From: Stenotrophomonas rhizophila | GTDB lineage: Bacteria > Pseudomonadota > Gammaproteobacteria > Xanthomonadales > Xanthomonadaceae | Reading direction: 5' to 3' | Assembly (NCBI RefSeq): GCF_003751305.1 | Contig: NZ_RJKV01000001.1 | Coordinates: 1,035,586 to 1,099,585, forward strand | DNA length: 64,000 nt | Shown: in pieces, positions 36,501 through 44,393 of the stretch | How the letters are laid out: the number at the start of each line of letters is the position of its first letter | Position numbering within the stretch: the first letter of the stretch is position 1 | Notes under the pieces: model-generated | Told to the model about the DNA's origin: nothing | The model's input: the letters and a program-made list of their open reading frames with translations, nothing else | Databases searched by the model: none | Translations under genes and position numbers: made by a program

Positions 36501-37048
36501 GACTGGCGATCTTCCTGGTCTACCTGGTGATGGCCTCGCAGTTCGAATCGCTGCTGCACCCGTTCGTCATCCTGTTCACCATTCCGCTGGCCCTGGTCGG
36601 CGCGATCCTGGCGCTGATGCTGACCGGCAAGCCGATTTCGGTGGTGGTGTTCATCGGATTGATCCTGCTGGTGGGGTTGGTGACCAAGAACGCGATCATC
36701 CTGATCGACAAGGTCAACCAGCTGCGCGAGGCCGGTGTGCCCAAGCGCGAGGCGCTGGTGGAAGGCGCGCGTTCCCGCCTGCGCCCGATCATCATGACCA
36801 CGCTGTGCACGCTGTTCGGCTTCCTGCCGCTGGCGGTGGCGATGGGCGAGGGCGCCGAAGTGCGCGCGCCGATGGCGATCACCGTGATCGGTGGTCTGCT
36901 GGTCTCCACGCTGCTGACGCTGGTGGTGATCCCGGTGGTGTACGACCTGCTGGATCGTCGTGGCGATGCCTACTACCGCGAGCGCGGGCGCCACCTCAAG
37001 ACGCGCGTGTCCGGGACGGACCCTGACGCTGCACAGGAGCCGGCATGA
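33539..37048 (+). CDS. RND efflux permease, first of tandem pair (large)
   Basis: Proton-driven inner-membrane efflux pump of the AcrB/MdtB superfamily. At 1169 residues it is about 100-130 longer than usual. Standard features are the opening FATRRRVTIAMFTVTLMLFGF, the proton-relay helix with TGLVVDDSIVVLE, and the C-terminal TKNAIILIDKVNQLREAG. The extra length comes from a Ser/Ala-rich insert (about 277-321) in the periplasmic part and an enlarged loop (about 571-647) with a hydrophobic stretch between transmembrane helices 6 and 7. Overlaps both neighbours by 4 nt. Confidence 0.92.
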   Translation: MTAAGNDHGNDPHQGDRPGTQGGGLVEFATRRRVTIAMFTVTLMLFGFIALGNLKVNLLPDLSYPTLTVRTEYTGAAPAEIETLITEPVEEAVGVVKNLRKLKSISRTGQSDVVLEFAWGTNMDQASLEVRDKMEALNLPLEAKSPVLLRFNPSTEPIMRLVISAKTDPSSDAEAVRQLTELRRYADEDLKKKLEPVTGVAAVKVGGGLEDEIQVDIDQQKLAQLNLPIDNVIKRLKEENINISGGRLEEGSQRYLVRTVNQFADLEDIRNLLVTTQSSNGSAADAAMQQMFAIAASTGSDAAIAAASAAQSASSSSSTNIANGVPVRLKDVATVRQGYKEREAIIRLGGKEAVELAIYKEGDANTVSTAEALRARLEQIKGQVPGDAELTTIEDQSRFIEHAISDVKKDAVIGGILAILIIFLFLRDGWSTFVISLSLPVSIITTFFFMGQLGLSLNVMSLGGLALATGLVVDDSIVVLESIAKARERGLSILQAAIEGTREVSMAVVASTLTTIAVFLPLVFVDGIAGQLFRDQALTVAIAIAISLLVSMTLIPMLSSLKGRPPLAFPEEPTHQPWQPDSRWLKPVAGSRRGVGTLVRWICFGMAWSVIRVWRGLVAVVGPVMRKASDVAMKPYAGAERGYLKLLPGALHHPGKVLGLAALAFIGTMALVPMLGADLIPQLAQDRFEMTAKLPAGTPLKQTDALVREMQLAHAKDDSIASLYGVSGSGTRLDASPTESGENIGKLTVVMAGGGNARTEAAITERLRESMQQHPGVQVDFARPALFSFSTPLEVELRGQDMATLETAGKALAAMLRNNPHYADVKSTVEEGFPEIQIRFDQERAGALGLTTRQIADVVVKKVRGDVATRYSFRDRKIDVLVRAQEGDRASVDSIRRLIVNPGSNRPVTLDSVAEVVATNGPSEIHRADQTRVAVVSANLRDIDLGGAVREVQDMVAKQPLGAGVGMHIGGQGEELADSARSLIFAFGLAIFLVYLVMASQFESLLHPFVILFTIPLALVGAILALMLTGKPISVVVFIGLILLVGLVTKNAIILIDKVNQLREAGVPKREALVEGARSRLRPIIMTTLCTLFGFLPLAVAMGEGAEVRAPMAITVIGGLLVSTLLTLVVIPVVYDLLDRRGDAYYRERGRHLKTRVSGTDPDAAQEPA

Positions 37049-40000
37049 GCATTGCCGAGTTCTCCATCCGCCGGCCCATCACCACGATCATGTGCTTTGT
37101 ATCGTTGGCGGTGGTGGGCCTGATCGCCTCGTTCCGGCTGCCGCTGGAGGCGCTGCCGGACATCTCCGCACCGTTCCTGTTCGTGCAGGTGCCGTATACC
37201 GGCTCCACCCCGGAGGAGGTCGAGCGCAACATCATCCGGCCGACCGAAGAGGCGCTGGCGACGATGACCGGGATCAAGCGCATGCGCTCCTCGGCCACCT
37301 CCGAAGGCGCCAGCATTTTCATCGAGTTCACCGACTGGGACCGCGACATCGCCATCGCCGCCTCCGATGCCCGTGAGCGTATCGATGCGATCCGCAGCGA
37401 CCTGCCTGACGACCTGCAGCGTTACAACGTGTTCAAGTGGTCCAGCAGCGACGACCCGGTGCTGAAGGTGCGCCTGGCCAGCGCCACCGACCTGACCGGC
37501 GCGTACGACATGCTCGACCGCGAGTTCAAGCGGCGGATCGAGCGCATCCCGGGCGTAGCGCGGGTCAACATCTCCGGCGCACCGCCGAACGAGGTGGAGA
37601 TCGCGATCAGTCCGGACCGGTTGACCGCGCACAACCTGAGCATCAACGAGCTCAGCGACCGCCTGCGCACGCTGAACTTCTCGATCTCGGCCGGGCAGAT
37701 CGACGACAATGGCCAGCGCGTGCGGATCCAGCCGGTGGGCGAGATCACCGACCTGCAGGAACTACGCGATCTGGTGATCGATACGAAGGGCCTGCGCCTG
37801 GGTGACATCGCCGAGATCCGGCTCAAGCCCACCCGCATGAACTACGGCCGCCGCCTGGACGGCAACCCGGCCGTGGGCCTGGACATCTTCAAGGAGCGCA
37901 GCGCCAACCTGGTGGAAGTCTCGCGTGCGGCGCTGGCTGAGGTGGAGGCGATCCGCAAGCAGCCTTCGATGCGCGATGTGCAGATCAAGGTGATCGACAA
38001 CCAGGGCAAGATGGTCACGTCCTCGCTGCTGGAGCTGGCCGAGGCCGGCGCGGTGGGCCTGCTGTTATCGGTCACGGTGCTGTTCTTCTTCCTGCGCCAC
38101 TGGCCGTCCACGCTGATGGTGACCCTGGCGATCCCGATCTGTTTCGTGATCACGCTGGGCTTCATGTACTTCGCCGGTGTCACCCTCAACATCCTGACCA
38201 TGATGGGCCTGCTGCTGGCGGTCGGCATGCTGGTGGACAACGCCGTGGTGGTGGTGGAGAGCATCTACCAGGAACGCGAACGCATGCCCGACCAGCCACG
38301 GCTGGCCTCGATCATCGGCACCCGCAACGTGGCCATCGCGCTGAGCGCCGGCACCCTGTGCCATTGCATCGTGTTCGTGCCGAACCTGTTCGGCGAGACC
38401 AACAACATCAGCATCTTCATGTCGCAGATCGCGATCACGATCTCGGTCTCGCTGCTGGCCTCCTGGCTGGTCGCGGTGAGCCTGATCCCGATGCTGTCCG
38501 CGCGCATGCAGACGCCCAAGCTGGTGCATTCGGAGACGGGCGTGATCGCGCGCCTGCAGCGCCGCTATGCCAAGGTCCTGCAGTGGACCCTGGAGCACCG
38601 TGGCTGGAGCGTGTTCGGCATCGTGATGGTGGTGCTGATCAGCCTGGTGCCCATGAAGCTGACCAAGATCGACATGTTCGGTGGCGAGGGCGGCCACGAA
38701 GTGTTCATCGGCTACAACTGGAAGGGGGCTTACACCTTCGGGCAGATGTCCGATGAAGTGGCGCGCGTTGAACGCTACCTGGACGATAACCGCCAGGCCC
38801 TGCACATCACCCAGGTGTATTCCTGGTACAGCGAGCAGGAAGGCAGCAGCACGATCGTGACCTTCGATACCGCGCACGCCAAGAACATGCCGGCCGTGCA
38901 GGAAGCCCTGCGCAAGGGGCTGCCGCGCTCGGCGCGTGCCGATTACGTGGTGGGCAACTCGGGTGACGGCGGCGGCAGCGGCGGTGGCAACAACCAGGTG
39001 CAGGTGCAGCTGGTCGGTGACTCGACCAAGATGCTGCAGGAGATCGGCGAGGAAGTCGTGCCGTTGCTGGCCCAGCGCAAGGAACTGCGCGATGTGCGCA
39101 TCGACAACGGCGAGAAGGGCAGCGAGCTGTCCATCCATGTGGACCGCGAGCGCGCGGCCGCCTTCGGCTTCAATGCCGAGCAGGTCGCCAGTTTTGTCGG
39201 CCTGGCCCTGCGGGGCGCGCCACTGCGCGAATTCCGCCGGGGTGACAGCGAGGTGCCGGTGTGGGTGCGTTTCGCCGGTGCCGAGCAGAGCAGCCCGGAA
39301 GATCTGGCCAGTTACACCGTGCGCACCGGTGACGGTCGTTCGGTGCCGCTGCTGAGCCTGGTGGACGTGGCGATCAAGCCCTCGGCCACGCAGATCGGTC
39401 GCACCAATCGGCAGACCACGCTGACCATCAAGGCCAACCTGGCCGAGAAGGTCACCGTGCCGGAAGGGCGCAAGGCCATGGAGGAGATGCTCAAGCCGAT
39501 GAGTTTCCCGGCCGGCTACACCTTCAGCTTCGACGGCGGTGACTACGGCGACGACGACCAGGCGATGTCGCAGATGATGTTCAATCTGGTGATCGCGCTG
39601 GTGATGATCTACGTGGTGATGGCGGCCGTGTTCGAATCGCTGCTGTTCCCGGCGGCGATCATGAGCGGCGTGCTGTTCTCGATCTTCGGCGTGTTCTGGC
39701 TGTTCTGGATCACCGGCACCTCGTTCGGGATCATGTCCTTCATCGGCATCCTGGTGTTGATGGGCGTGGTGGTGAACAACGGCATCGTGATGATCGAGCA
39801 CATCAACAACCTGCGCCGCCGTGGCATGGGCAGGACCCAGGCCCTGGTGGAGGGCTCACGCGAGCGCCTGCGCCCGATCATGATGACGATGGGCACCGCC
39901 ATCCTGGCGATGATTCCGATCTCCCTGACCGACACCCAGCTGCTCGGCAATGGTCCGCCGTACTACCCGATGGCCCGCGCCATCGCCGGCGGCCTCGCGT

Positions 40001-40146
40001 TCTCCACGGTGGTCAGCCTGCTGTTCCTGCCGACCATCTACGCCATGCTCGATGACATGAGCACGGCGGTGTCACGGATCATCCGGCGCGCACGTGGCCG
40101 CGGCGTGGATGCTCCGGTGGTCGAGCCGGGTGCGGAATCGGTTTGA
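37045..40146 (+). CDS. RND efflux permease, second of tandem pair
   Basis: Second, different RND permease (1033 residues) in the same operon. It opens MSIAEFSIRRPITTIMCFVSLAVVGL and has the proton-relay helix LAVGMLVDNAVVVVESIY and the C-terminal MGVVVNNGIVMIEHINNLR. A Gly/Ser-rich insertion (NSGDGGGSGGGNN, about 635-650) lies in the second periplasmic half. One adaptor with two unlike permeases recalls MdtABC or Stenotrophomonas SmeIJK, where permeases can form mixed trimers; I do not claim orthology. Followed by a strong terminator. Confidence 0.92.
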   Translation: MSIAEFSIRRPITTIMCFVSLAVVGLIASFRLPLEALPDISAPFLFVQVPYTGSTPEEVERNIIRPTEEALATMTGIKRMRSSATSEGASIFIEFTDWDRDIAIAASDARERIDAIRSDLPDDLQRYNVFKWSSSDDPVLKVRLASATDLTGAYDMLDREFKRRIERIPGVARVNISGAPPNEVEIAISPDRLTAHNLSINELSDRLRTLNFSISAGQIDDNGQRVRIQPVGEITDLQELRDLVIDTKGLRLGDIAEIRLKPTRMNYGRRLDGNPAVGLDIFKERSANLVEVSRAALAEVEAIRKQPSMRDVQIKVIDNQGKMVTSSLLELAEAGAVGLLLSVTVLFFFLRHWPSTLMVTLAIPICFVITLGFMYFAGVTLNILTMMGLLLAVGMLVDNAVVVVESIYQERERMPDQPRLASIIGTRNVAIALSAGTLCHCIVFVPNLFGETNNISIFMSQIAITISVSLLASWLVAVSLIPMLSARMQTPKLVHSETGVIARLQRRYAKVLQWTLEHRGWSVFGIVMVVLISLVPMKLTKIDMFGGEGGHEVFIGYNWKGAYTFGQMSDEVARVERYLDDNRQALHITQVYSWYSEQEGSSTIVTFDTAHAKNMPAVQEALRKGLPRSARADYVVGNSGDGGGSGGGNNQVQVQLVGDSTKMLQEIGEEVVPLLAQRKELRDVRIDNGEKGSELSIHVDRERAAAFGFNAEQVASFVGLALRGAPLREFRRGDSEVPVWVRFAGAEQSSPEDLASYTVRTGDGRSVPLLSLVDVAIKPSATQIGRTNRQTTLTIKANLAEKVTVPEGRKAMEEMLKPMSFPAGYTFSFDGGDYGDDDQAMSQMMFNLVIALVMIYVVMAAVFESLLFPAAIMSGVLFSIFGVFWLFWITGTSFGIMSFIGILVLMGVVVNNGIVMIEHINNLRRRGMGRTQALVEGSRERLRPIMMTMGTAILAMIPISLTDTQLLGNGPPYYPMARAIAGGLAFSTVVSLLFLPTIYAMLDDMSTAVSRIIRRARGRGVDAPVVEPGAESV

Positions 40147-40153
40147 GGGTGCG

Positions 40154-40185
40154 GGGAGGCCCGTTGGGCGGGCCTCCCTTTTTTT
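40154..40185 (+). terminator. Intrinsic terminator of the RND operon
   Basis: Perfect 10-bp stem GGGAGGCCCG / CGGGCCTCCC with a 5-nt loop, followed by seven T. It starts 8 bp after the permease stop. Confidence 0.92.
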
Positions 40186-40212
40186 GCGAACCGCATTCGA
40201 CTGGACACAGGA

Positions 40213-40234
40213 GCCGGCCAGCGGCCGGCACTAC
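40213..40234 (-). repeat. SMAG/REP element, reverse orientation
   Basis: GCCGGCC-AGC-GGCCGGC followed by CTAC after one base; between the RND terminator and the TraB-gene terminator. Confidence 0.85.
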
Positions 40235-40257
40235 CTGCGGTTCCCACATTCGTGCAC

Positions 40258-40285
40258 AAAAAAGGCCACGCATTGCGTGGCCTTT
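40258..40285 (-). terminator. Intrinsic terminator of the agu/TraB transcript
   Basis: Stem AAAGGCCACGC / GCGTGGCCTTT with a 3-nt loop; on the minus strand it is followed by a run of T (A at 40258-40263). The stem resembles the AGCCACGC REP family seen after uup, so it may derive from one. Confidence 0.88.
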
Positions 40286-40307
40286 CGATTCACAGCCGGC
40301 GCGGGAA

Positions 40308-41540
40308 TCACCCCGCGACCTTGCCCCACACCTGGAACCCGGTCAGCCACAACCCGAGCATGCTGCCCAGGTTGGTGAGCATGAAGGTCAGCACCACGCG
40401 GGTCACCCGGTTGCGGTACCAGCCCTTGACGCTCTGCGCATCGTCGCGCAGCTTCAGGAAGTCTTCGTAGGCCGGCTTGCGCAGGCGCGCTTCCACCAGG
40501 GCCGAGAACGCGCCGGTCGGGATGCTCAGCCGGAACGGTTTGAACGGCGCGACCACGATCGCGGTCAGGATGCTCAGCGGGTGGCTGCCGGCCAACAGGC
40601 AGCCCAGGCCGGCCAGTCCGCCGGTGTACATCGCCCAGACCGCCAGCAGTTCGCTGCCGACACCCAGGCCACCGCGATAGAACCCGACGCCGATACCGGT
40701 CAGCACGATGGCGAGGATCGCCAGCGTGATCCAGGGAATGTTGCGCTTCTTCGGCACGTCTTCCAGCGACTCGCGCAGCGGGCCCGGCGCGTCGGTGTCG
40801 GTTTCAAGGTACCTGGCCAGACCGGCCAGATGACCGGCACCGACCACGGCCAGCACTTCGCGCTGGGCCGGATCGTGCACCTCACGCAGGCGCGTAGCCA
40901 TGTAGCGGTCGCGCTCGCCGATGATGGTTTCGTACAGGGCAGGGCTCTCGCTGGCGAACTCGCCGAAGCTGGCTTCGAGCATGTCGCCCTGCTTGAGCTT
41001 CTCGATCTCGTCTTCGCCGACTTCCTCGGACGCGAACAGGCCAGCGCCCAGGCCCATCACCAGCTTGATCTTGCCGAAGAAGCCCAGGCGCTGCGAGGCT
41101 CGCCGGAAGGTCAGGCCGACCTCGCGGTCGATCAGATGCACGGGCAGGTTGCGTTCGTTGGCCAGGGTGACCGCGCGCTTGAGCTCGGCACCCGGCTCGA
41201 TCTCGAGCTGTTCGGCCAGGCGGCGCTGGTAGGCGGCCAAGGCCAGGTTGGCGGCGAACAGGGCGACGCGGCCCTTGCGGATCACCTCGACCAGGTCCAG
41301 CTTGGCCAGCGCATCCGGATCGGTCAGTGCCTGCAGGCGCTGCGCGTCCAGTTCCACCGCGACCGCATCGAAGCGGCCACTTTCGATCGCACGTTCCACC
41401 GCTTCCACGCTGGCCTGCGAGACGTGCGCGGTGCCCAGCAGGGTGTAGCGCACGCCATCGCGTTCGACGATGCGGACGGGCTGGCCGGCGAACAAGGTGT
41501 CGCCGGCGTCAATCAGGGTATCGGTCATTGCATCATTCAT
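40308..41540 (-). CDS. TraB-family (PrgY/GumN-like) membrane protein
   Basis: Member of the TraB/PrgY family, about 410 residues. The N-terminal domain has YTLLGTAHVSQASVEAV and AVELDAQRLQAL, the conserved GxxH and Glu residues of the proposed metal-binding site, and VVGAGHLAGL. The C-terminal third has about four transmembrane segments. TraB relatives are proposed proteases that inhibit peptide pheromone signalling in Enterococcus; the role here is unknown. The ATG at 41540 overlaps the acetyltransferase stop by 8 nt; a second ATG four codons later (41528) is possible. Confidence 0.83.
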   Translation of the reverse strand: MNDAMTDTLIDAGDTLFAGQPVRIVERDGVRYTLLGTAHVSQASVEAVERAIESGRFDAVAVELDAQRLQALTDPDALAKLDLVEVIRKGRVALFAANLALAAYQRRLAEQLEIEPGAELKRAVTLANERNLPVHLIDREVGLTFRRASQRLGFFGKIKLVMGLGAGLFASEEVGEDEIEKLKQGDMLEASFGEFASESPALYETIIGERDRYMATRLREVHDPAQREVLAVVGAGHLAGLARYLETDTDAPGPLRESLEDVPKKRNIPWITLAILAIVLTGIGVGFYRGGLGVGSELLAVWAMYTGGLAGLGCLLAGSHPLSILTAIVVAPFKPFRLSIPTGAFSALVEARLRKPAYEDFLKLRDDAQSVKGWYRNRVTRVVLTFMLTNLGSMLGLWLTGFQVWGKVAG

Positions 41541-42063
41541 TCGAAGGGGCGCTGTCGGCACCATCGCCGAGCGCGCGCTGCATCTGGACGGTATCCAGCC
41601 AGCGGCCATGCTTGCGGCCGAGGCCGCGGAAAACGCCGACGGTCTGGAAACCGAAACGCTCATGCAGTTTGATGGAGGCGGTGTTGGTGGGCTCGCCGAT
41701 GACGGCCACCATCTGCCGGTAACCGCGCGCGACGCAGGCATCGATCAGGCCCTGCATCAGCGCCGTGCCGACGCCGCGGCCCTGGAATGCCGCATCCACA
41801 TAGACCGAGTTCTCCACGGTCCACTGATAGGCGATCCGGCCGCGGTAGGTATTGGCGTAGGCATAGCCGGCCACCTGGCCATCGACCTCGGCCACGATGT
41901 ACGGAAAGCCGCGGCCGACGATGTCCTGCATGCGGCGGCGCATTTCCGCCGCCTCCGGGATCTCGTACTCGTAGGTGTTGACGAAGTCGGTCACTTCCAC
42001 CGCATAGATCGCGGTGATGGCCGCGATATCGGCATCGGTGGCATCGCGCAGGTGCACGGTCAC
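41533..42063 (-). CDS. GNAT acetyltransferase, phosphinothricin-acetyltransferase-like
   Basis: N-acetyltransferase of 176 residues of the GNAT fold using acetyl-CoA. Motif A is QGRGVGTAL; the surrounding YEYEIPEAAEMRRRM, YVDAAFQGRG and KLHERFGFQTVGVFRGLGRKHGRWLDTVQMQR match the phosphinothricin/methionine-sulfoximine acetyltransferase group. The GTG at 42063 is preferred, with AGGA about 8 bases upstream, because longer frames run antisense-like through aguB. Position between aguB and the TraB gene hints at polyamine or amino-acid acetylation, but that is inference. Confidence 0.82.
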   Translation of the reverse strand: MTVHLRDATDADIAAITAIYAVEVTDFVNTYEYEIPEAAEMRRRMQDIVGRGFPYIVAEVDGQVAGYAYANTYRGRIAYQWTVENSVYVDAAFQGRGVGTALMQGLIDACVARGYRQMVAVIGEPTNTASIKLHERFGFQTVGVFRGLGRKHGRWLDTVQMQRALGDGADSAPSNE

Positions 42064-42082
42064 GGTGGGGTGTCCTGGTCGG

Positions 42083-42970
42083 TCAGTCGATGTAGCGCTT
42101 GAGCAGATCGCCGTATGCATCGATGCGGCGGTCACGCAGGAACGGCCAGATGCGGCGGACGTGTTCGCTGCGCTGAAGGTCGACATCGCAGACCAGCACG
42201 GTCGGCTCGCCACCGGCTTCGGCGATGAACTCGCCCTGCGGGCCCAGCACGTGGCTGTTGCCCCAGAACTGGATGCCCGAGGCTCCCATCGGCGAGGCCT
42301 CATGGCCGACGCGGTTGCAGCTGAGCACCGGTACGCCGTTGGCCACCGCATGGCCGCGGTGACTGAGCACCCACGCATCACGCTGGCGGCCCTGTTCGTC
42401 GCGCTGGTCGTCCGGATCCCAGCCGATCGCGGTGGGGTAGAGCAGCAGCTCGGCACCGGCCAGCGCCATCAGGCGCGCCGCTTCCGGGTACCACTGGTCC
42501 CAGCACACGAGCACGCCGAGGCGACCCACGGAGGTATCGATCGGGGTGAAGCCCAGATCGCCCGGGGTGAAGTAGAACTTCTCATAGAAGCCCGGATCAT
42601 CCGGGATGTGCATCTTGCGGTACTTGCCGAGCAGGGTGCCGTCTTTCTCGAAGACCACCGCGGTGTTGTGGTACAGCCCGGCAGCGCGACGCTCGAACAG
42701 CGACCCGACGATCACCACGCCATGCTTCTTGGCCAGCGCGCCCAGGCGCTCCGTGCTCGGGCCGGGGATCGGCTCGGCCAGATCGAATTCATCCACTGAC
42801 TCGTGCTGGCAGAAGTACGCACCGTTGTGCAGTTCCTGCAGCAGGATCAGCTTGGCACCCTGCGCGGCCGCTTCAGCCACGCGCGCTTCGATGACGGCCA
42901 GATTGGCCTCGGCATCGCCGTGGTTGCGCTCCTGGATCAGGGCGACGGAAAGGGTGTGGCGTGAGCTCAT
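42083..42970 (-). CDS. aguB: N-carbamoylputrescine amidase
   Basis: Hydrolyses N-carbamoylputrescine to putrescine, CO2 and ammonia; second step of agmatine-based putrescine synthesis. Nitrilase-superfamily enzyme of 295 residues with the Glu (LLQELHNGAYF), Lys (KYRKMHIPDDPGF) and Cys (LVCWDQWYPEAAR) triad in place. The ATG at 42970 gives MSSRHTLSVALIQERNHGD; a Met six codons upstream is possible. Pairs with aguA, from which it is separated by a 342-bp gap carrying a REP and a nested hairpin. Confidence 0.95.
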   Translation of the reverse strand: MSSRHTLSVALIQERNHGDAEANLAVIEARVAEAAAQGAKLILLQELHNGAYFCQHESVDEFDLAEPIPGPSTERLGALAKKHGVVIVGSLFERRAAGLYHNTAVVFEKDGTLLGKYRKMHIPDDPGFYEKFYFTPGDLGFTPIDTSVGRLGVLVCWDQWYPEAARLMALAGAELLLYPTAIGWDPDDQRDEQGRQRDAWVLSHRGHAVANGVPVLSCNRVGHEASPMGASGIQFWGNSHVLGPQGEFIAEAGGEPTVLVCDVDLQRSEHVRRIWPFLRDRRIDAYGDLLKRYID

Positions 42971-43060
42971 CCGGAGACGGTCCTGCAAGGGGAAAAACGC
43001 AGTTTATCGCGGATGGGTGCACGCAGCGTGCTGGCTGCTAAATGGGCAACACCCGCACCG

Positions 43061-43082
43061 GTAGTGCCGGCCGCTGGCCGGC
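43061..43082 (+). repeat. SMAG/REP element
   Basis: GTAG followed after one base by GCCGGCC-GCT-GGCCGGC. Confidence 0.85.
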
Positions 43083-43170
43083 TCCGCAGGATGATCAGGG
43101 CATCAGAGGTCAGGTCACGCGCATCGGCGTGGCCTGTCGCTCTTCCGTTGGCCGCCAGTGCACTGTCGAA

Positions 43171-43278
43171 GGGATGGCGGGGGCGGAGGTGCGGGACCGT
43201 CAGGGCGCCATGGATGGCGCCCACGAGCCCCCAGGGATGGGTTTACGGCGCGTCCCGCACCTCCGCCCCCGCCAGCCC
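43171..43278. repeat. Nested hairpin element with GGATGG loops
   Basis: Outer arms 43176-43196 and 43253-43273 are perfect 21-bp reverse complements; with one mismatch they extend to 26 bp (43171-43196 / 43253-43278). Inside are a perfect 8-bp hairpin GGGCGCCA-TGGA-TGGCGCCC (43203-43222) and a weaker hairpin around CCCCCAGGGATGGG (43228-43241). GGATGG-type sequence appears three times (outer arm, first loop, second loop). The form suggests a dispersed structured repeat or RNA; its function is unknown. Confidence 0.75.
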
Positions 43279-43312
43279 AGCCTCCGCAGCCTTGAGGCCA
43301 CGTGCTTGGCTG

Positions 43313-44347
43313 TCAGGCCAGCAACCCCGCCGGCAGCTGCATCGTGATGCAGTGCAGGCTGCCGTTCTGCCAGATCAGCGAACGGCACGGCACCGGCACG
43401 ATCTCGCGGTCCGGATAGGCCTGGGCCAACACCGCACGCGCAGCCTCGTCCGCCGCATCGCCATAGGCCGGCATCAGCACTGCGCCGTTGAGGATCAGGT
43501 AGTTCGCATACGAAGCAGCCAGGCGGCGGCCTTCGTCAATCACCGGCTGCGCCCACGGCAGCGGGAACAGGCGGTACGGCTGGCCGTCGGTGGTACGCAG
43601 CGCCGCCAGCTCGGCACCCATCGCCTGTAGTTCGGCGTAGTGCGAATCGCCGGCATCGTCGCAGGCCTGGTAGACGATGCTGTCGGTCGAGGCGAAGCGG
43701 GCCAGGGTATCGATGTGGGCGTCGGTATCGTCGCCTTCCAGATAACCATGATCCAGCCACAGCACACGGTCCTGAGCCAGCCACGTGGCCAGGTCGGCGC
43801 TGAGCGATTCGCGGCTGCGGTCCGGATGACGCTCGTGCAGGCACTGCCAGGTGGTCAGCAGGGTGCCGGCGCCGTCGGTCTCGATGCCGCCGCCTTCCAG
43901 CGCGAACGGAATGCTCTGCAGTTCGGCGTTTGCGAAGGTGCCGGCCGCGTGCAGCACGCCCACCAGCTGATCATCCAGGCTGGCGTCGAACTTGCCGCCC
44001 CAGCCGGTGAAGCGGAAGTCCAGCAGGCGGAAGCCGCCATCGGCACGCTTGAGCGTGATCGGGCCGGAGTCGCGCAGCCAGGTGTCGTCGTACTGGGCGG
44101 TCACGAACCGCACGCGGTCCGTGTCGATCCGGTTCGAACGCAGGCGCGCATCGGCGTACGCCTCCAGGTCGTCGTCGGCGACGATGATCACCACCGGCTG
44201 GAAGCGGGTGATGGCCGCGACGAGCGCGATGTAGGTGTCCTCGACGTCACCCAGGCGGTCGGCCCAGTCGGTGTCGGCGTGGGGCCAGGCGATCAGGATG
44301 GCGGACTGGGATTCCCATTCGGCCGGAAAGCGGAGCGTGTCGTTCAT
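43313..44347 (-). CDS. aguA: Agmatine deiminase
   Basis: Converts agmatine to N-carbamoylputrescine and ammonia in the cytoplasm. 344 residues of the peptidyl-arginine-deiminase-like guanidine-modifying superfamily. Catalytic Cys333 lies in SLHCITMQ; other active-site segments are WPHADTDW, DTWLRDSGPI, FALEGGGIETDG and WLDHGYLEGDDTDAHID. Same direction as aguB, GNAT and TraB genes. The start ATG at 44347 is 46 bp from the secreted-protein gene upstream. Confidence 0.95.
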   Translation of the reverse strand: MNDTLRFPAEWESQSAILIAWPHADTDWADRLGDVEDTYIALVAAITRFQPVVIIVADDDLEAYADARLRSNRIDTDRVRFVTAQYDDTWLRDSGPITLKRADGGFRLLDFRFTGWGGKFDASLDDQLVGVLHAAGTFANAELQSIPFALEGGGIETDGAGTLLTTWQCLHERHPDRSRESLSADLATWLAQDRVLWLDHGYLEGDDTDAHIDTLARFASTDSIVYQACDDAGDSHYAELQAMGAELAALRTTDGQPYRLFPLPWAQPVIDEGRRLAASYANYLILNGAVLMPAYGDAADEAARAVLAQAYPDREIVPVPCRSLIWQNGSLHCITMQLPAGLLA

Positions 44348-44393
44348 GATCTCGATGCGATGGCCCGCCGGCTGGCGGGCAAAGGGAAAGGGG

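Larger units (their letters stand above)
42971..43312. other. 342-bp aguA-aguB spacer
   Basis: No gene. Contains one SMAG element (43061-43082), a 108-bp nested inverted repeat (43171-43278) and otherwise unremarkable sequence. Transcription from aguA to aguB would have to cross a very stable RNA structure. Confidence 0.7.

Noticed and set aside
33536..36994. Very long antisense open frame through the first RND permease
   Set aside because: It mirrors a real gene codon for codon; high GC gives stop-poor antisense frames. The translated product is His/Gln/Arg-rich with no recognisable domain.
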